64,000 nt of DNA from Methylotenera_A aquatica (GTDB lineage Bacteria > Pseudomonadota > Gammaproteobacteria > Burkholderiales > Methylophilaceae): the NCBI GenBank assembly GCA_965601485.1, contig OZ271846.1, forward strand, positions 992,001 to 1,056,000. The letters are read 5' to 3'. The position numbers and the translations under genes are program-made. The notes under the pieces were generated by a model. It did no database searches, was not told the DNA's origin, and saw only the letters and a program-made list of their open reading frames with translations. This document shows positions 28,673 through 38,100 of this stretch, piece by piece (the first letter of the stretch is position 1; every line of letters begins with the position of its first letter).

Positions 28673-29584
28673 ATGGGTAACAGCAGCAAACAAAATTATT
28701 TAGCCATATTTGGATTGTTGTTTGGCGCCATGTGCTGGGGGATTATTTGGTATCCGTATCGCATTATGAATGATGCAGGAGTTTCTGGAATTACCTCTAG
28801 CTTTTATACTTATATGATAGCGATTATTTTAGGTGCTACCTTATTTGCTAAACATTGGCGCAGTGCCTTTATTTTGCCCAAAAGTGCCATTTGGTTGTGT
28901 ATTATTGCTGGCTGGACTAATTTAAGTTATGTGCTGGCAGTGATTGACGGTGAAGTGATGCGGGTGATGCTGCTCTTTTACTTATCGCCCCTTTGGACCT
29001 TGGTTTTGGCGCATTTTTGGCTAAAAGAGACCATATCTAAAGCAGGATTTATTTCAATCGGCATTGCCATGCTTGGTGCATACATCATGCTGGCAGATCC
29101 ATTTAATAGACAATCTAACTTCTTGCCTTTACCTCAAAACCAATCAGAATGGCTTGCATTGTCGGCTGGTATTGGTTTTTCATTCACCAATGTCATCACA
29201 CGCAAATCGGTGCATTTAAGTTTGGCGGCAAAATCCATGTTGGTTTGGGTTGGCGTGGCTGCGATATCCTTATTATTTATCGCATTTCAGGGTTTATTTG
29301 GTATAAATGCGCACTTTCCTAGCCCCGATTTTTTCAACTTAAACAATTGGTTAACGATGGGCTTTATTGTTTTATTGTTGATGGCGGCCACTTTTTTTGT
29401 GCAATATGGCGTGACTAAAATTACAGCTTCGCGAGCTTCGGTATTGTTTTTGTTTGAGCTAGTAGTAGCCGCCATTGCCGCCTATTATTTGGCTAATGAG
29501 GCTATGATGCTGAATGAATGGATAGGCGGAGGTTTTATTATATTTGCGGGATTATTGGCGGTTTTTAATCATAGCGATGGTTAA
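28673..29584 (+). CDS. EamA/DMT-family transporter
   Basis: About 303 aa with ten predicted transmembrane helices in two EamA repeats, typical of the drug/metabolite transporter superfamily (inner membrane). The first repeat starts FGLLFGAMCWGIIWYPYRIM; the second includes FSFTNVITRKSVHLS and ends GGFIIFAGLLAVF. The start at 28673 (MGNSSKQN) avoids overlap with dapC, with which it is divergent. The substrate is unknown; amino acids, nucleobases and lipids are all possible in this superfamily. Confidence 0.85.
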   Translation: MGNSSKQNYLAIFGLLFGAMCWGIIWYPYRIMNDAGVSGITSSFYTYMIAIILGATLFAKHWRSAFILPKSAIWLCIIAGWTNLSYVLAVIDGEVMRVMLLFYLSPLWTLVLAHFWLKETISKAGFISIGIAMLGAYIMLADPFNRQSNFLPLPQNQSEWLALSAGIGFSFTNVITRKSVHLSLAAKSMLVWVGVAAISLLFIAFQGLFGINAHFPSPDFFNLNNWLTMGFIVLLLMAATFFVQYGVTKITASRASVLFLFELVVAAIAAYYLANEAMMLNEWIGGGFIIFAGLLAVFNHSDG

Positions 29585-29600
29585 ACATATTAAGTAACCC

Positions 29601-30695
29601 TTAATCACCAAAGCCACCTCGAGAACCTTCAATCGCAAAACGTATTTTTAAAGATAAATCATTACGTGAATCAGCGTTAGCAAGCGCTTGGTCTTCGCTG
29701 ATTTTGCCGTCGTTAAATAGTTTGAACAGTGATTGATCAAAGGTAACCATACCAATATCGTTGTTATCGGCCATGTTGGCTTTCATTTCGTTTAGCTTTT
29801 GTTTTAGAATTAGCTCTGACATATAGGGAGAGTTAATCATCACCTCAACTGCGGCAACGCGTTTTTGAGTAATGCCGGGCACCAAACGTTGCGAAACAAT
29901 ACCTACTAAATTAAGCGACAAGCCAAGCAGAAGACCAATTTTAGCTTCTGTCGGGAAGAATGAAACCACGCGCTCTAAGGCTTGGTTGGCGTTATTTGCG
30001 TGCAAAGTGGCTAGGCATAAATGCCCTGTCTCAGCATAAGCTAGTGCTTGTTTCATGCTGTCCATATCACGAACTTCACCAATCAAAATCACATCCGGTG
30101 CTTGGCGCATGGCATTTTTTAATGCGTTATCAAAACTGAGCGTATCAATACCCACTTCGCGTTGGTCAACAATTGATTTTTTGTGTGTGTACACAAATTC
30201 AATTGGGTCTTCAATGGTAATAATATGTCCAGTTTCGTTTTCATTGCGGTAATCAATCATCGATGCCAGTGATGTAGATTTGCCAGAACCAGTTGCGCCC
30301 ACCATTAGTATTAGCCCACGCTTGCGCATAATCAGCTTTTTTAAAACAGGTGGCAAGCCTAGCTTTTCAAAAGAGGGAATATCGGTTTTAATATGATGAA
30401 TTACCATGCCCACTTCCCCACGCTGGCGAAACACATTGACGCGAAAACGTCCAATATCTTTTTTTTCAATAGCAAAATTTGATTCTAACGTGCTTTCAAA
30501 TTCTTTAATTTGATCCATACTCATCATGCTGTAGGCAATCTCTTTAATCATACCAGGCTGCATAATCTGATTATTAATCGACACAGTTTCGCCTTCAATA
30601 TCCATATGAATAGAGGTATTGGTGCTAAAGAATAGGTCAGAACCACTTTTATCCGTCATAAACTTAAGAACAGGGGTAATGTCGATTGCTGCCAT
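29601..30695 (-). CDS. pilU: type IV pilus retraction ATPase PilU
   Basis: Hexameric motor ATPase that assists PilT in pilus retraction. The 364-aa protein has the N-terminal PAS-like region (SGSDLFFSTNTSIHMDIEGE). Walker A is GATGSGKSTS; the Asp box is ITIEDPIEFVY, followed by KKSIVDQREVG; the His box is TGHLCLATLHANNANQ. The LFFSTN segment and KSIVDQREVG agree with PilU better than with PilT. pilT is not next to it, and no other pilus gene is in view. It is convergent with the EamA transporter (16-bp gap). Confidence 0.88.
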   Translation of the reverse strand: MAAIDITPVLKFMTDKSGSDLFFSTNTSIHMDIEGETVSINNQIMQPGMIKEIAYSMMSMDQIKEFESTLESNFAIEKKDIGRFRVNVFRQRGEVGMVIHHIKTDIPSFEKLGLPPVLKKLIMRKRGLILMVGATGSGKSTSLASMIDYRNENETGHIITIEDPIEFVYTHKKSIVDQREVGIDTLSFDNALKNAMRQAPDVILIGEVRDMDSMKQALAYAETGHLCLATLHANNANQALERVVSFFPTEAKIGLLLGLSLNLVGIVSQRLVPGITQKRVAAVEVMINSPYMSELILKQKLNEMKANMADNNDIGMVTFDQSLFKLFNDGKISEDQALANADSRNDLSLKIRFAIEGSRGGFGD

Positions 30696-30775
30696 AGTGA
30701 TGCTATCTTGGTGAGTGAATTGTGCTGAACTTTATCACATGCTTCGTATTTACAGCATCTGTTTTGATATATGAA

Positions 30776-32632
30776 TTAATCAATTTTAGCTTGATAGGTT
30801 TGCCAGATTTGTTGATAGCGCTGTTCTAAATTTCTCGCAAATTGGTCTGGCTTAAACAAGCTTGAATGAGTTATTTGTGTCGTAAGTTTCTGCTTTAAAT
30901 CATTTAAAGCAGTTGGATTTTTTGCAAAAAATAGGGCTTTATCCTCATACTCTTGCCAGTTTTGAGCAATTAATTCTGGCAAATTAATGTGTTTTAGCAA
31001 GCTACCAGCTACGCGCGATGCAAAGGTATCACCCATGCGAGTTAATAGCGGCAAACCCATCCAAAGGGCATCGCTAGCACTGGTATGGGCATTGTAGGGC
31101 GATGTGTCTAAAAATAAATCCGCATGAATTTGGCGCTCAAGATGTTCTGCAATTGCTAAGCGCGGCGCAAAAATCAGCCTTTTGTTATCAATGCCTGCTT
31201 TTTCAGCAGCATTGCGTAAATTGTCCCTTGCCCAAGTGTTGCAATCCAATAGCCAAAACACACTATTAGGTGTTTGATACAGAATGCGCATCCAAATAGC
31301 AAATACAACAGGCGTAATTTTAAAGCTTTGGTTAAAGCAGCAAAATACAAAGCTATTTTCGGGCAAGTTATGCTCGTTTTTAGTGGTTGGATTGCCAACA
31401 GGGCGTTGGCTGTTATTGGGCTGGTAGCAGGGCAGGTAGAGCAGTTCTTCACTCATGTCGTCGGCTTGGTTAAGACTAATTATTTTATCGCTGATTACAT
31501 AGTCAAATAGAGGCTTGCGATTTACTTCGCCCATAGTCCCAGCAAATCCTAGCCAATTAATACTAATAGGTGCTGGTTTTAGCGCCACGATGCCAGTACG
31601 GCTATTTTGGGTAAAACCAGTCAAATCCACCAAAATCGCCACACCGTCTTGATGAATTTTTTGTGCGGCTTCCATATCCGTTAAGTGTTTAATATCGTTA
31701 AAACAATCAAAAGCCTTTTCTAAACGTTTGCGCTCAGATGTTTTGTCATCTTTGCCATAAGAATAAGCCACCGTTTCAAATAGTGTTTTATCGCTATTTT
31801 CAATGAGTTCGGTGATTAAATAAGCTAGAGGATGCAGCCTGAAATCGGCCGATAAATAGCCGATTTTCAGTTTGGTTTGCTGTGTTTTTAAATGCGTGAA
31901 ATCAAAGCCTGTATGTTGCTTTATTAGTTTGTTGTAAAAGCTACTAGCCCAATTGCTGGCACATTGTTTTTGCTCAAAACTAGTGGCGCCTTGCATACTT
32001 AAAAAAGCAAACGTTGATATTTGCGCGCTTGGCTCTGTTTTTACCCAATCACGTAATTGTTTGATTTGCAAATCAATATTATCCCAATCGCAAATATGCT
32101 GCTTTTGATGCACTAAATGCGCCAAAGCATGATGCAAGTCTGGCTTTATTTGCAAAGCCTTTTCGTAGCTGGCAATAGCATGATTAAGCAGACCTAATTC
32201 ACGCTGCACATTGCCACAATTGTTTTGCGCATCGGCATCGTTAGGGTTGAATCGAATAGATTGCTTAAAACTATTGAGTGCGGCTGTTAACTTTCCTAAT
32301 TCACGTTGTGCATTGCCCATGTTATACCAAAAGTCAGCGTTATTTGGCTGGTAAATAAGGGCCTCTTCAAAACAGGCTTCTGCCTGCACAAATTGCGCTT
32401 TAGCATGCGCAGTATTGCCCATTTCTTGTAGTACAAAACATAGGGCATCTCGCGCTGGCATATTGTGTTTATGCATGCGAACAATGCGCCTAAAATAACC
32501 CGCCGCTTCTTCAAATCTTTTTAGTTCTACACAAATGTTGGCGCATTTAATTTGCGCCTCTAAGTCTTTAGGGTTGTGCAACAACACTTCCTGTATTTGC
32601 TTTAAAGCTAGAATTATTTCATTTTCTTGCAT
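30776..32632 (-). CDS. TPR protein with O-GlcNAc transferase (GT41) domain
   Basis: 618-aa protein with N-terminal tetratricopeptide repeats (about residues 1-180, e.g. ADFWYNMGNAQRELGKLTAAL followed by ADAQNNCGNVQRELG). The C-terminal half resembles SPINDLY/OGT glycosyltransferases: GYLSADFRLHPLAYL, a VDLTGFTQNSR segment, ISINWLGFAGTMG and DTSPYNAHTSASDALWMGLP. Bacterial members glycosylate proteins or act in surface polymer synthesis; the substrate here is unknown. Cytoplasmic. It lies 80 bp upstream of pilU on the same strand, so a link to pilus glycosylation is possible but unproven. Confidence 0.85.
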   Translation of the reverse strand: MQENEIILALKQIQEVLLHNPKDLEAQIKCANICVELKRFEEAAGYFRRIVRMHKHNMPARDALCFVLQEMGNTAHAKAQFVQAEACFEEALIYQPNNADFWYNMGNAQRELGKLTAALNSFKQSIRFNPNDADAQNNCGNVQRELGLLNHAIASYEKALQIKPDLHHALAHLVHQKQHICDWDNIDLQIKQLRDWVKTEPSAQISTFAFLSMQGATSFEQKQCASNWASSFYNKLIKQHTGFDFTHLKTQQTKLKIGYLSADFRLHPLAYLITELIENSDKTLFETVAYSYGKDDKTSERKRLEKAFDCFNDIKHLTDMEAAQKIHQDGVAILVDLTGFTQNSRTGIVALKPAPISINWLGFAGTMGEVNRKPLFDYVISDKIISLNQADDMSEELLYLPCYQPNNSQRPVGNPTTKNEHNLPENSFVFCCFNQSFKITPVVFAIWMRILYQTPNSVFWLLDCNTWARDNLRNAAEKAGIDNKRLIFAPRLAIAEHLERQIHADLFLDTSPYNAHTSASDALWMGLPLLTRMGDTFASRVAGSLLKHINLPELIAQNWQEYEDKALFFAKNPTALNDLKQKLTTQITHSSLFKPDQFARNLEQRYQQIWQTYQAKID

Positions 32633-32666
32633 GACGTCATTTTAATTTAAATTTATTTAGCAGATT

Positions 32667-33860
32667 TTATACAATTAGCATATTTGCTAGTTGCTTTAAG
32701 CCTAGTTCTTTTAATAATAAGCGACTAGGACTCAGCTTGCTGGCCAGCATTTTTTCAATAATCACCGGCTTACTGGTAACTAAATCAGCGATTAATTCAG
32801 CACAAATGGGCGCCGTAATCATGCCTTTAGAACCGTGCCCCGCATTCACATATAAACCATCCAGCCAAGGCAAATCGGCAGGACTAGCATTGTAGCGTGG
32901 CGGTTTAGTACGTAGGGCTTTTTCATCCAACATTTGCCCTGCAAGCGGTAAATAATCGTATGTATGGCTACGCCACGCCACTCGGCCTTGAGGTTGCTGT
33001 GATTGGATGCTGTTGAAAATTTCAGGGGAGATTTTTTGCAAGGCATGCCTATTTTCTAAGGTATCGGCATCGCTTAAATCAGGGTTTCTATCATTCGGAG
33101 CATAAGTTGCGCCAAAAGAATGCAAGCCATCAACGGCTGGGTTTAGGAAGTGCGTACTGCAGATAATGGTTTTAATAGGCTGGCTTTGTGGTGTTGGTGC
33201 AAAAAAATTCACTTGGCCTCTGACAGGAGTGCTGGCAACACTGGCGCAAAGACTAAATTGCTGCAACTGATTCGCATTGCATAAGACAATGATATCGGCC
33301 TGAAGAGTATCATTGTTGCACTTAACTTGCCAAAACGCGCCGATTTTTACAATATCCAATACCTGTGTGTGATTCATCTTGGTAATTCTAGGCATGCTTG
33401 CCAGCGCTTTGCAAAAGGCTTTTGGCTTAACCCAGCCTGCTTGAGATAAAAATAAACCACCCATTTTTAGAGGTATTCCAGCAATTTCACTGGCGGATTG
33501 CGCATCTAAAGCTTGAAATAGTGCAGTCTCTTGCTGGGCAATTAATGCGGCTTGTCTGGCTTGTTCACGCGCGTCATGCGCCAACTGAATCTGCCCGCAG
33601 ACATTAAAGAATTCGGCATTGTTGGATAACTGCTTGAGTAAATCTAAGGTAAAAGTAAAGCCTTGCAGTGCTAATGTGTTTTGTGTGCTGGGTTTTGCAC
33701 TAGTTTTGGGATATAAAGTAGCAATCGGATTGCCAGAAGCCTCTGCAGCCAGTTCGCTATGTTGCTCAATTAAAGTGACAGCAATGCCGCGCTTAGCGAG
33801 CGCATAGGCGCTACTGCAACCCGCAATGCCACCGCCAATTACGATTGCCGTATTAGCCAT
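32667..33860 (-). CDS. mnmC: FAD-dependent cmnm5(s2)U34 oxidoreductase (MnmC oxidase half)
   Basis: 397-aa DAO-family flavoprotein. The N-terminal FAD motif is VIGGGIAGCSSAYALAKRG, and GNPIATLYPK follows, as in the C-terminal half of E. coli MnmC. The C-terminal GLYVNAGHGSKGMITAPICAELIAD is the other family landmark. It removes the carboxymethyl group from cmnm5(s2)U34 in tRNA. The start overlaps the end of the methyltransferase gene by 8 bp, so the two MnmC activities are encoded as coupled separate proteins. Confidence 0.88.
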   Translation of the reverse strand: MANTAIVIGGGIAGCSSAYALAKRGIAVTLIEQHSELAAEASGNPIATLYPKTSAKPSTQNTLALQGFTFTLDLLKQLSNNAEFFNVCGQIQLAHDAREQARQAALIAQQETALFQALDAQSASEIAGIPLKMGGLFLSQAGWVKPKAFCKALASMPRITKMNHTQVLDIVKIGAFWQVKCNNDTLQADIIVLCNANQLQQFSLCASVASTPVRGQVNFFAPTPQSQPIKTIICSTHFLNPAVDGLHSFGATYAPNDRNPDLSDADTLENRHALQKISPEIFNSIQSQQPQGRVAWRSHTYDYLPLAGQMLDEKALRTKPPRYNASPADLPWLDGLYVNAGHGSKGMITAPICAELIADLVTSKPVIIEKMLASKLSPSRLLLKELGLKQLANMLIV

Positions 33861-34593
33861 TATCAGGCGTGCTCATTATTGAATCGCTCACCTCGCCCAA
33901 CAACATTTCTCGTTTCTTACCAAATCCTGCTTGCTTCCTGACATTAAATCCTGCCGCTTGCAGGCCCCGCTTAACCTTGCCAGCGCTTGTAAAGGTGGCA
34001 AATGTTGTGCTGCTTTTAGAAAGTCTTGCCATTTCTGCAAACAAAGCGGGTTGCCACATTTCAGGGTTTTTTGCAGGTGAAAATCCGTCTAAAAACCAAG
34101 CATCTGCTACCTTCGTTATTTTGCTTAGACTTTCCGTGGCATCGCCTATCAATATTGTCACTTGCACCCGATTATCAAACAACTGAATACTTTTGTTGGC
34201 TAATGCTTCGTATTGGGTTAAAAATAGCTTAGATAAGTGCTTTAAATCAGGCCATGCCTCAAGCGCTTCTGTCATTTCTGGCAAGGTAAGTGGATATTTC
34301 TCTGTACTTATAAAGTGTAGAGTGGCTTTGTCAGACGCATTGTTAAGCCATAGTTCTGCGGCGCATAAAAAATTTAAGCCTGTGCCAAAACCAGTTTCGA
34401 TAATAGTGAAGCTGGGAGTTGTAAGATGCTGCCAGCGTTGTACTAATTGGTTGCCTTGCAAAAAAACATAATCGGTTTCTAGTAATCCATTATCGCTAGA
34501 GTAATATACATCCTGAAAAATGGTGGAGTAGGGCTGAGGCTGGCCTTGTTGATATGTATGCCATTCAATATAGCTGTGTTTGGGATTTTGCAT
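33853..34593 (-). CDS. mnmD: tRNA nm5(s2)U34 methyltransferase (MnmC methylase half)
   Basis: 246-aa SAM-dependent methyltransferase corresponding to the N-terminal domain of MnmC (Pfam Methyltransf_30). GLETDYVFLQGNQLVQRW is the conserved N-terminal block, IIETGFGTGLNFLCA the SAM-binding motif, and ADAWFLDGFSPAKNPEMWQ the catalytic block. It methylates nm5(s2)U34 to mnm5(s2)U34. First gene of a two-gene unit with the oxidase. Confidence 0.9.
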   Translation of the reverse strand: MQNPKHSYIEWHTYQQGQPQPYSTIFQDVYYSSDNGLLETDYVFLQGNQLVQRWQHLTTPSFTIIETGFGTGLNFLCAAELWLNNASDKATLHFISTEKYPLTLPEMTEALEAWPDLKHLSKLFLTQYEALANKSIQLFDNRVQVTILIGDATESLSKITKVADAWFLDGFSPAKNPEMWQPALFAEMARLSKSSTTFATFTSAGKVKRGLQAAGFNVRKQAGFGKKREMLLGEVSDSIMSTPDNG

Positions 34594-34675
34594 GCATTAA
34601 AATTAGTCGCTAAAGCAAATAACATTCTAATGCATGCGGGCAATTTAGCGTATTTTAGCGCTAAACGTTTTTAAA

Positions 34676-35956
34676 TTAAACGAGCGCCGCTCTACGATTC
34701 TCTGGTTTGGCTAATAATAAGTGCACATCACCTAGTGCGCGCTCCGCAAAGCCGCCTTCGCAATAGCATAAATAGAATTCCCACATCTTGATAAACTCTT
34801 CCGAATAGCCAAGTTTGCGGACTTCGTCGATATGAGTAAAAAAGTTTTCGCGCCAAGCTGCCAAAGTCGTTGCGTAATGCGGGCCAATATCTTCGCAATC
34901 AAACAAGCGCAAATCACTGGTTTTAGTAATACTATTTAGCATAGAGGTATTGGATGGGATGCATGAACCCGGAAAAATATAGCGCTGAATAAAATCCACA
35001 CTATTTTTGGCGGATTCAAATCGCTGGTCGGCAATGGTAATAGCTTGAATAAGTGCTAAACCGTTTGGTTTTAATAATGAGCCAACTTTAGCAAAGTAAG
35101 TGTCGTAATATTGATGCCCAACCGCCTCAACCATTTCAATTGAAACTAGTTTATCAAATTGTCCTTGTAAGTCTCTGTAATCATTTAATAATACGGTAAT
35201 AACAGAATCCAAATTAGCAGCTTTTATACGCTCTACCGCCAGTGCATATTGCTGCTTTGAGATAGTCGTTGTTGTTACTTTACAGCCATAATGCCTAGCA
35301 ACAAAAATCGCAAAACCTCCCCAGCCTGTGCCAATTTCCACCACATGGTCTGTGGCTTTTAAATCCAATTTATCGCAAATCACTTTTAATTTTTTGAGGG
35401 AGGCCTCTTCTAATGTACTAGCTGTATCTTCAAAAATAGCAGATGAATACATCATGGAAGGGTCTAGCCATAGCTTAAAGAAATCGTTGCCTAAATCATA
35501 ATGTGCGGCAATATTTTTGCGGCTCCCTTCTGTGGTGTTGCTATTTAGCCAATGCAATACTTTCATCAGCGGTTTGGTCGCCCATTGGTAACCGCCCTCC
35601 AAAGTATCCATCACCTTTTGATTAACGCACATTAGACGTATTACATTTGTTAAATTATCAGTGGTCCAATAGCCTAGCATATAAGCTTCACCTGCACCGA
35701 TGCTGCCACCAAATGCTATCTCTCCATAAAAGCGCTCATCATGCACGACAATGGTGGCTTTAATGTCATCGGATTGCCCAAAAAAATGTTTTTCTTGGTC
35801 ATCACTAATAGTCAAACTGCCAATTTGTAGTTTGTTTAAGCGCTTAAGAATCTGCGATTTGGCAAAGTTAGCTACCCATTTAGAGCGGCTTTTTTGTTTA
35901 AGGCCAGTGGTTAAGGTTTCTTGTGCAGTTGTGGTGTTATTGGTCATAGAATTCAT
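34676..35956 (-). CDS. cfa: cyclopropane-fatty-acid-phospholipid synthase
   Basis: SAM-dependent enzyme that modifies unsaturated acyl chains in membrane phospholipids. The 426-aa protein has an N-terminal lipid-binding domain, then AHYDLGNDFFKLWLDPSMMYSSA, VEIGTGWGGFAIFVA (SAM site), SIEMVEAVGHQYYD and FIQRYIFPGSCIPS. It is last in a nine-gene minus-strand series and the nearest to canonical Cfa; a second, more distant paralogue opens the series at 42.6 kb. Confidence 0.92.
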   Translation of the reverse strand: MNSMTNNTTTAQETLTTGLKQKSRSKWVANFAKSQILKRLNKLQIGSLTISDDQEKHFFGQSDDIKATIVVHDERFYGEIAFGGSIGAGEAYMLGYWTTDNLTNVIRLMCVNQKVMDTLEGGYQWATKPLMKVLHWLNSNTTEGSRKNIAAHYDLGNDFFKLWLDPSMMYSSAIFEDTASTLEEASLKKLKVICDKLDLKATDHVVEIGTGWGGFAIFVARHYGCKVTTTTISKQQYALAVERIKAANLDSVITVLLNDYRDLQGQFDKLVSIEMVEAVGHQYYDTYFAKVGSLLKPNGLALIQAITIADQRFESAKNSVDFIQRYIFPGSCIPSNTSMLNSITKTSDLRLFDCEDIGPHYATTLAAWRENFFTHIDEVRKLGYSEEFIKMWEFYLCYCEGGFAERALGDVHLLLAKPENRRAALV

Positions 35957-36053
35957 TCAGGTTTATAAGCTATTTGCTATATTTCGGATTAAAAATGAAT
36001 GGTCATATTAAAGGGCTTATTAAAGTGCAAGTTTGTTCAATCAGGTTAATTAA

Positions 36054-36818
36054 TTATCCGGTTGGGTGAGTATAAAATGGTACACGCTTTAACCATAATT
36101 TAAGCGCATTCCAATAAATCGCGGCCAACACCTTAATGGTCATCAAGGGATATTGGATTAATAGCCAATTTAATGCGGATTTTGTAATTTCTTGGCGCTG
36201 CAAAGCCAGTGTTGCTTTAAACAACTGTTGATTATTTTGCATATTTTTCATATGCACAAAAAGTTGAGTACCTTCTAGCTTAAATGCCCAGACATATTCA
36301 ATATCCATTGGCATGAATGGTGAAACGTGAAAATCTTTTTTCAATTTAAATACGGTAGTGTCGCCATTTTTGGTATGCTTAAAGGCCTTTTCTTTAGCGT
36401 AGTCATGCACATAAGCATAATCTTCGCCCCAAGGAGTGTTGGTAATATGGGTAACAATAGCTTGTAGCGTTTTTCCATCGGCCTCAAAACAATAGTAAAA
36501 GCTCACAGGGTTAAAGCAGTATCCAAAATATCGCATATTGGTGAGCAATCGAATCGCACCGCGCGGCGCAGTACCTGTTGCGGCGCTTATTAAATCGGTA
36601 ATTTCTGATTTAAGAGCTTTTGCAGGATTACCGTAATAATCGGCGCGCTTAAATTGGGCGATATTGAATTTTTCTAGCGACCAGAAACGTGATTGGCTAA
36701 AAAGCAGTGGCAATTCATCTAAATCGATATACATCATAAATACACTATAGCGAAAACCATGCATCTTAGGCGAATAGCGTTGATGATCAACCCAGCCTTT
36801 GTAGATGGCGCTATTCAC
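36054..36818 (-). CDS. DUF1365 domain protein
   Basis: 254-aa protein of the DUF1365 family, nearly always found beside an FAD amine-oxidase-like gene and a Cfa-type methyltransferase, as here. Recognisable stretches are YKGWVDHQRYSPKMHGFRY, FGYCFNPVSFYYCF and HVSPFMPMDIEY. No catalytic function is known. It is soluble with one hydrophobic stretch near the C-terminus (LNWLLIQYPLMTIKVLAAIY) that may touch the membrane. It starts 2 bp after the upstream gene ends, so coupling is likely. Confidence 0.88.
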   Translation of the reverse strand: MNSAIYKGWVDHQRYSPKMHGFRYSVFMMYIDLDELPLLFSQSRFWSLEKFNIAQFKRADYYGNPAKALKSEITDLISAATGTAPRGAIRLLTNMRYFGYCFNPVSFYYCFEADGKTLQAIVTHITNTPWGEDYAYVHDYAKEKAFKHTKNGDTTVFKLKKDFHVSPFMPMDIEYVWAFKLEGTQLFVHMKNMQNNQQLFKATLALQRQEITKSALNWLLIQYPLMTIKVLAAIYWNALKLWLKRVPFYTHPTG

Positions 36819-36820
36819 TG

Positions 36821-38074
36821 TTACAAAATTATGCTGTGCGTTTTAAAATGTTGTAAAGCGGATAGCGCACTGACAACACCATCCTCATGAAAGCCGTTTA
36901 ACCAATAAGCTCCTGCAAATGCTGTTAAATTAGGGCCGCTAATTTCGGCGTGCCTTGCTTGTGCTGCCACGCCAGCTAAGGTGTAAACTGGGTGAGTATA
37001 TTTAAGACGCTTGATGACTTTTGCTGGATTGATAAAATCAGTATGGTTTAAGGTAACTAAAATTGGCTCTGGCGATTGAATATTCTGCAAAATATTCATG
37101 TTATAAGTAACCTGGACTTTTTTAGATGGCTTAGCCGTCACATGGTAATTCCATGCCGCCCAAGCCAATTTGCGCTTTGGCAATAAGCTGGCGTCGTGAT
37201 GCAAATATACGGTGTTTTCTTGATAAGGAATTGCCGCTAAAATATCACGCTCTTGCTCACTGGCATCATTACCCAATATTTTTAATGCTTGGTCACTATG
37301 GCAAGCAAAAAATATGTAATCAAAGCTTTGCTCTTCGCCATTTTGCAGCTTAATTCTGACTGAATTTTTTAGGCGCCTCACGCTGGTAACTGGTGTATTG
37401 AGCTTAATTTTGAATTTGAAAGCTTCGGTTAGCTTTTCTATATACCTAGCTGAACCACCAGTAATAGTTCGCCATTGCGGTCTATTGTTAACTGTTAACA
37501 TGCCGTGGTGATGAAAGAATCGCACCAAGAATCTCGCCGGAAAATCTAACATTTGCGCCGCATCGGTAGACCAAATCGCGGCGCCCATTGGCAGAATGTA
37601 ATTGTTGATAAAGTCAGGTTTGTAATTATTTTGTGTTAAATAATCACCTAATTTAATCTCGTTCTCGTTTTCTAATAAGGCCAAGGACTGTTTATTAAAG
37701 CGCAAAATATCACGAATCATGCCATAAAAGCTGAGTTTAAATAAATTGCGGCGCTGCGCGAATAGGCTATTTAAAGTAGTGCCGTTATATTCCAATTTAG
37801 TGACTTCGTTGCGCACACTAAAGCTCATTTGACTTGGCTGCCAAGCTACTTTTTGCGCATCTAGCATTTCAATAAAATGTGGATAAGTACGGTCATTAAA
37901 TACAATAAAACCAGTGTCTACTGAATAATTTTTGCCCATTAATTCAATGTTATGTGTATGTGTGTGGCCGCCAATATGGCTGTTTGCTTCAAACACAGTA
38001 ATATCGTGCTGTTTATGTAAATGATGGGCAATAATGTTGCCAGCGATGCCGCTGCCAATGATGGCGATATTCAA
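36821..38074 (-). CDS. FAD-dependent amine-oxidase-like protein
   Basis: 417-aa flavoprotein with the Rossmann motif IIGSGIAGNIIAHHLHKQ, then FEANSHIGGHTHT and YSVDTGFIVFNDRTYPHF. It matches the FAD/NAD-binding oxidoreductases of the DUF1365/Cfa clusters. Family members are thought to oxidise or desaturate acyl chains. In Rhodobacter, neighbouring genes of this type are needed for furan fatty acids; assigning that role here is inference. It ends with WLNGFHEDGVVSALSAL. Confidence 0.87.
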   Translation of the reverse strand: MNIAIIGSGIAGNIIAHHLHKQHDITVFEANSHIGGHTHTHNIELMGKNYSVDTGFIVFNDRTYPHFIEMLDAQKVAWQPSQMSFSVRNEVTKLEYNGTTLNSLFAQRRNLFKLSFYGMIRDILRFNKQSLALLENENEIKLGDYLTQNNYKPDFINNYILPMGAAIWSTDAAQMLDFPARFLVRFFHHHGMLTVNNRPQWRTITGGSARYIEKLTEAFKFKIKLNTPVTSVRRLKNSVRIKLQNGEEQSFDYIFFACHSDQALKILGNDASEQERDILAAIPYQENTVYLHHDASLLPKRKLAWAAWNYHVTAKPSKKVQVTYNMNILQNIQSPEPILVTLNHTDFINPAKVIKRLKYTHPVYTLAGVAAQARHAEISGPNLTAFAGAYWLNGFHEDGVVSALSALQHFKTHSIIL

Positions 38075-38100
38075 TTGAAAATCTTCTAATTATGATGTGA

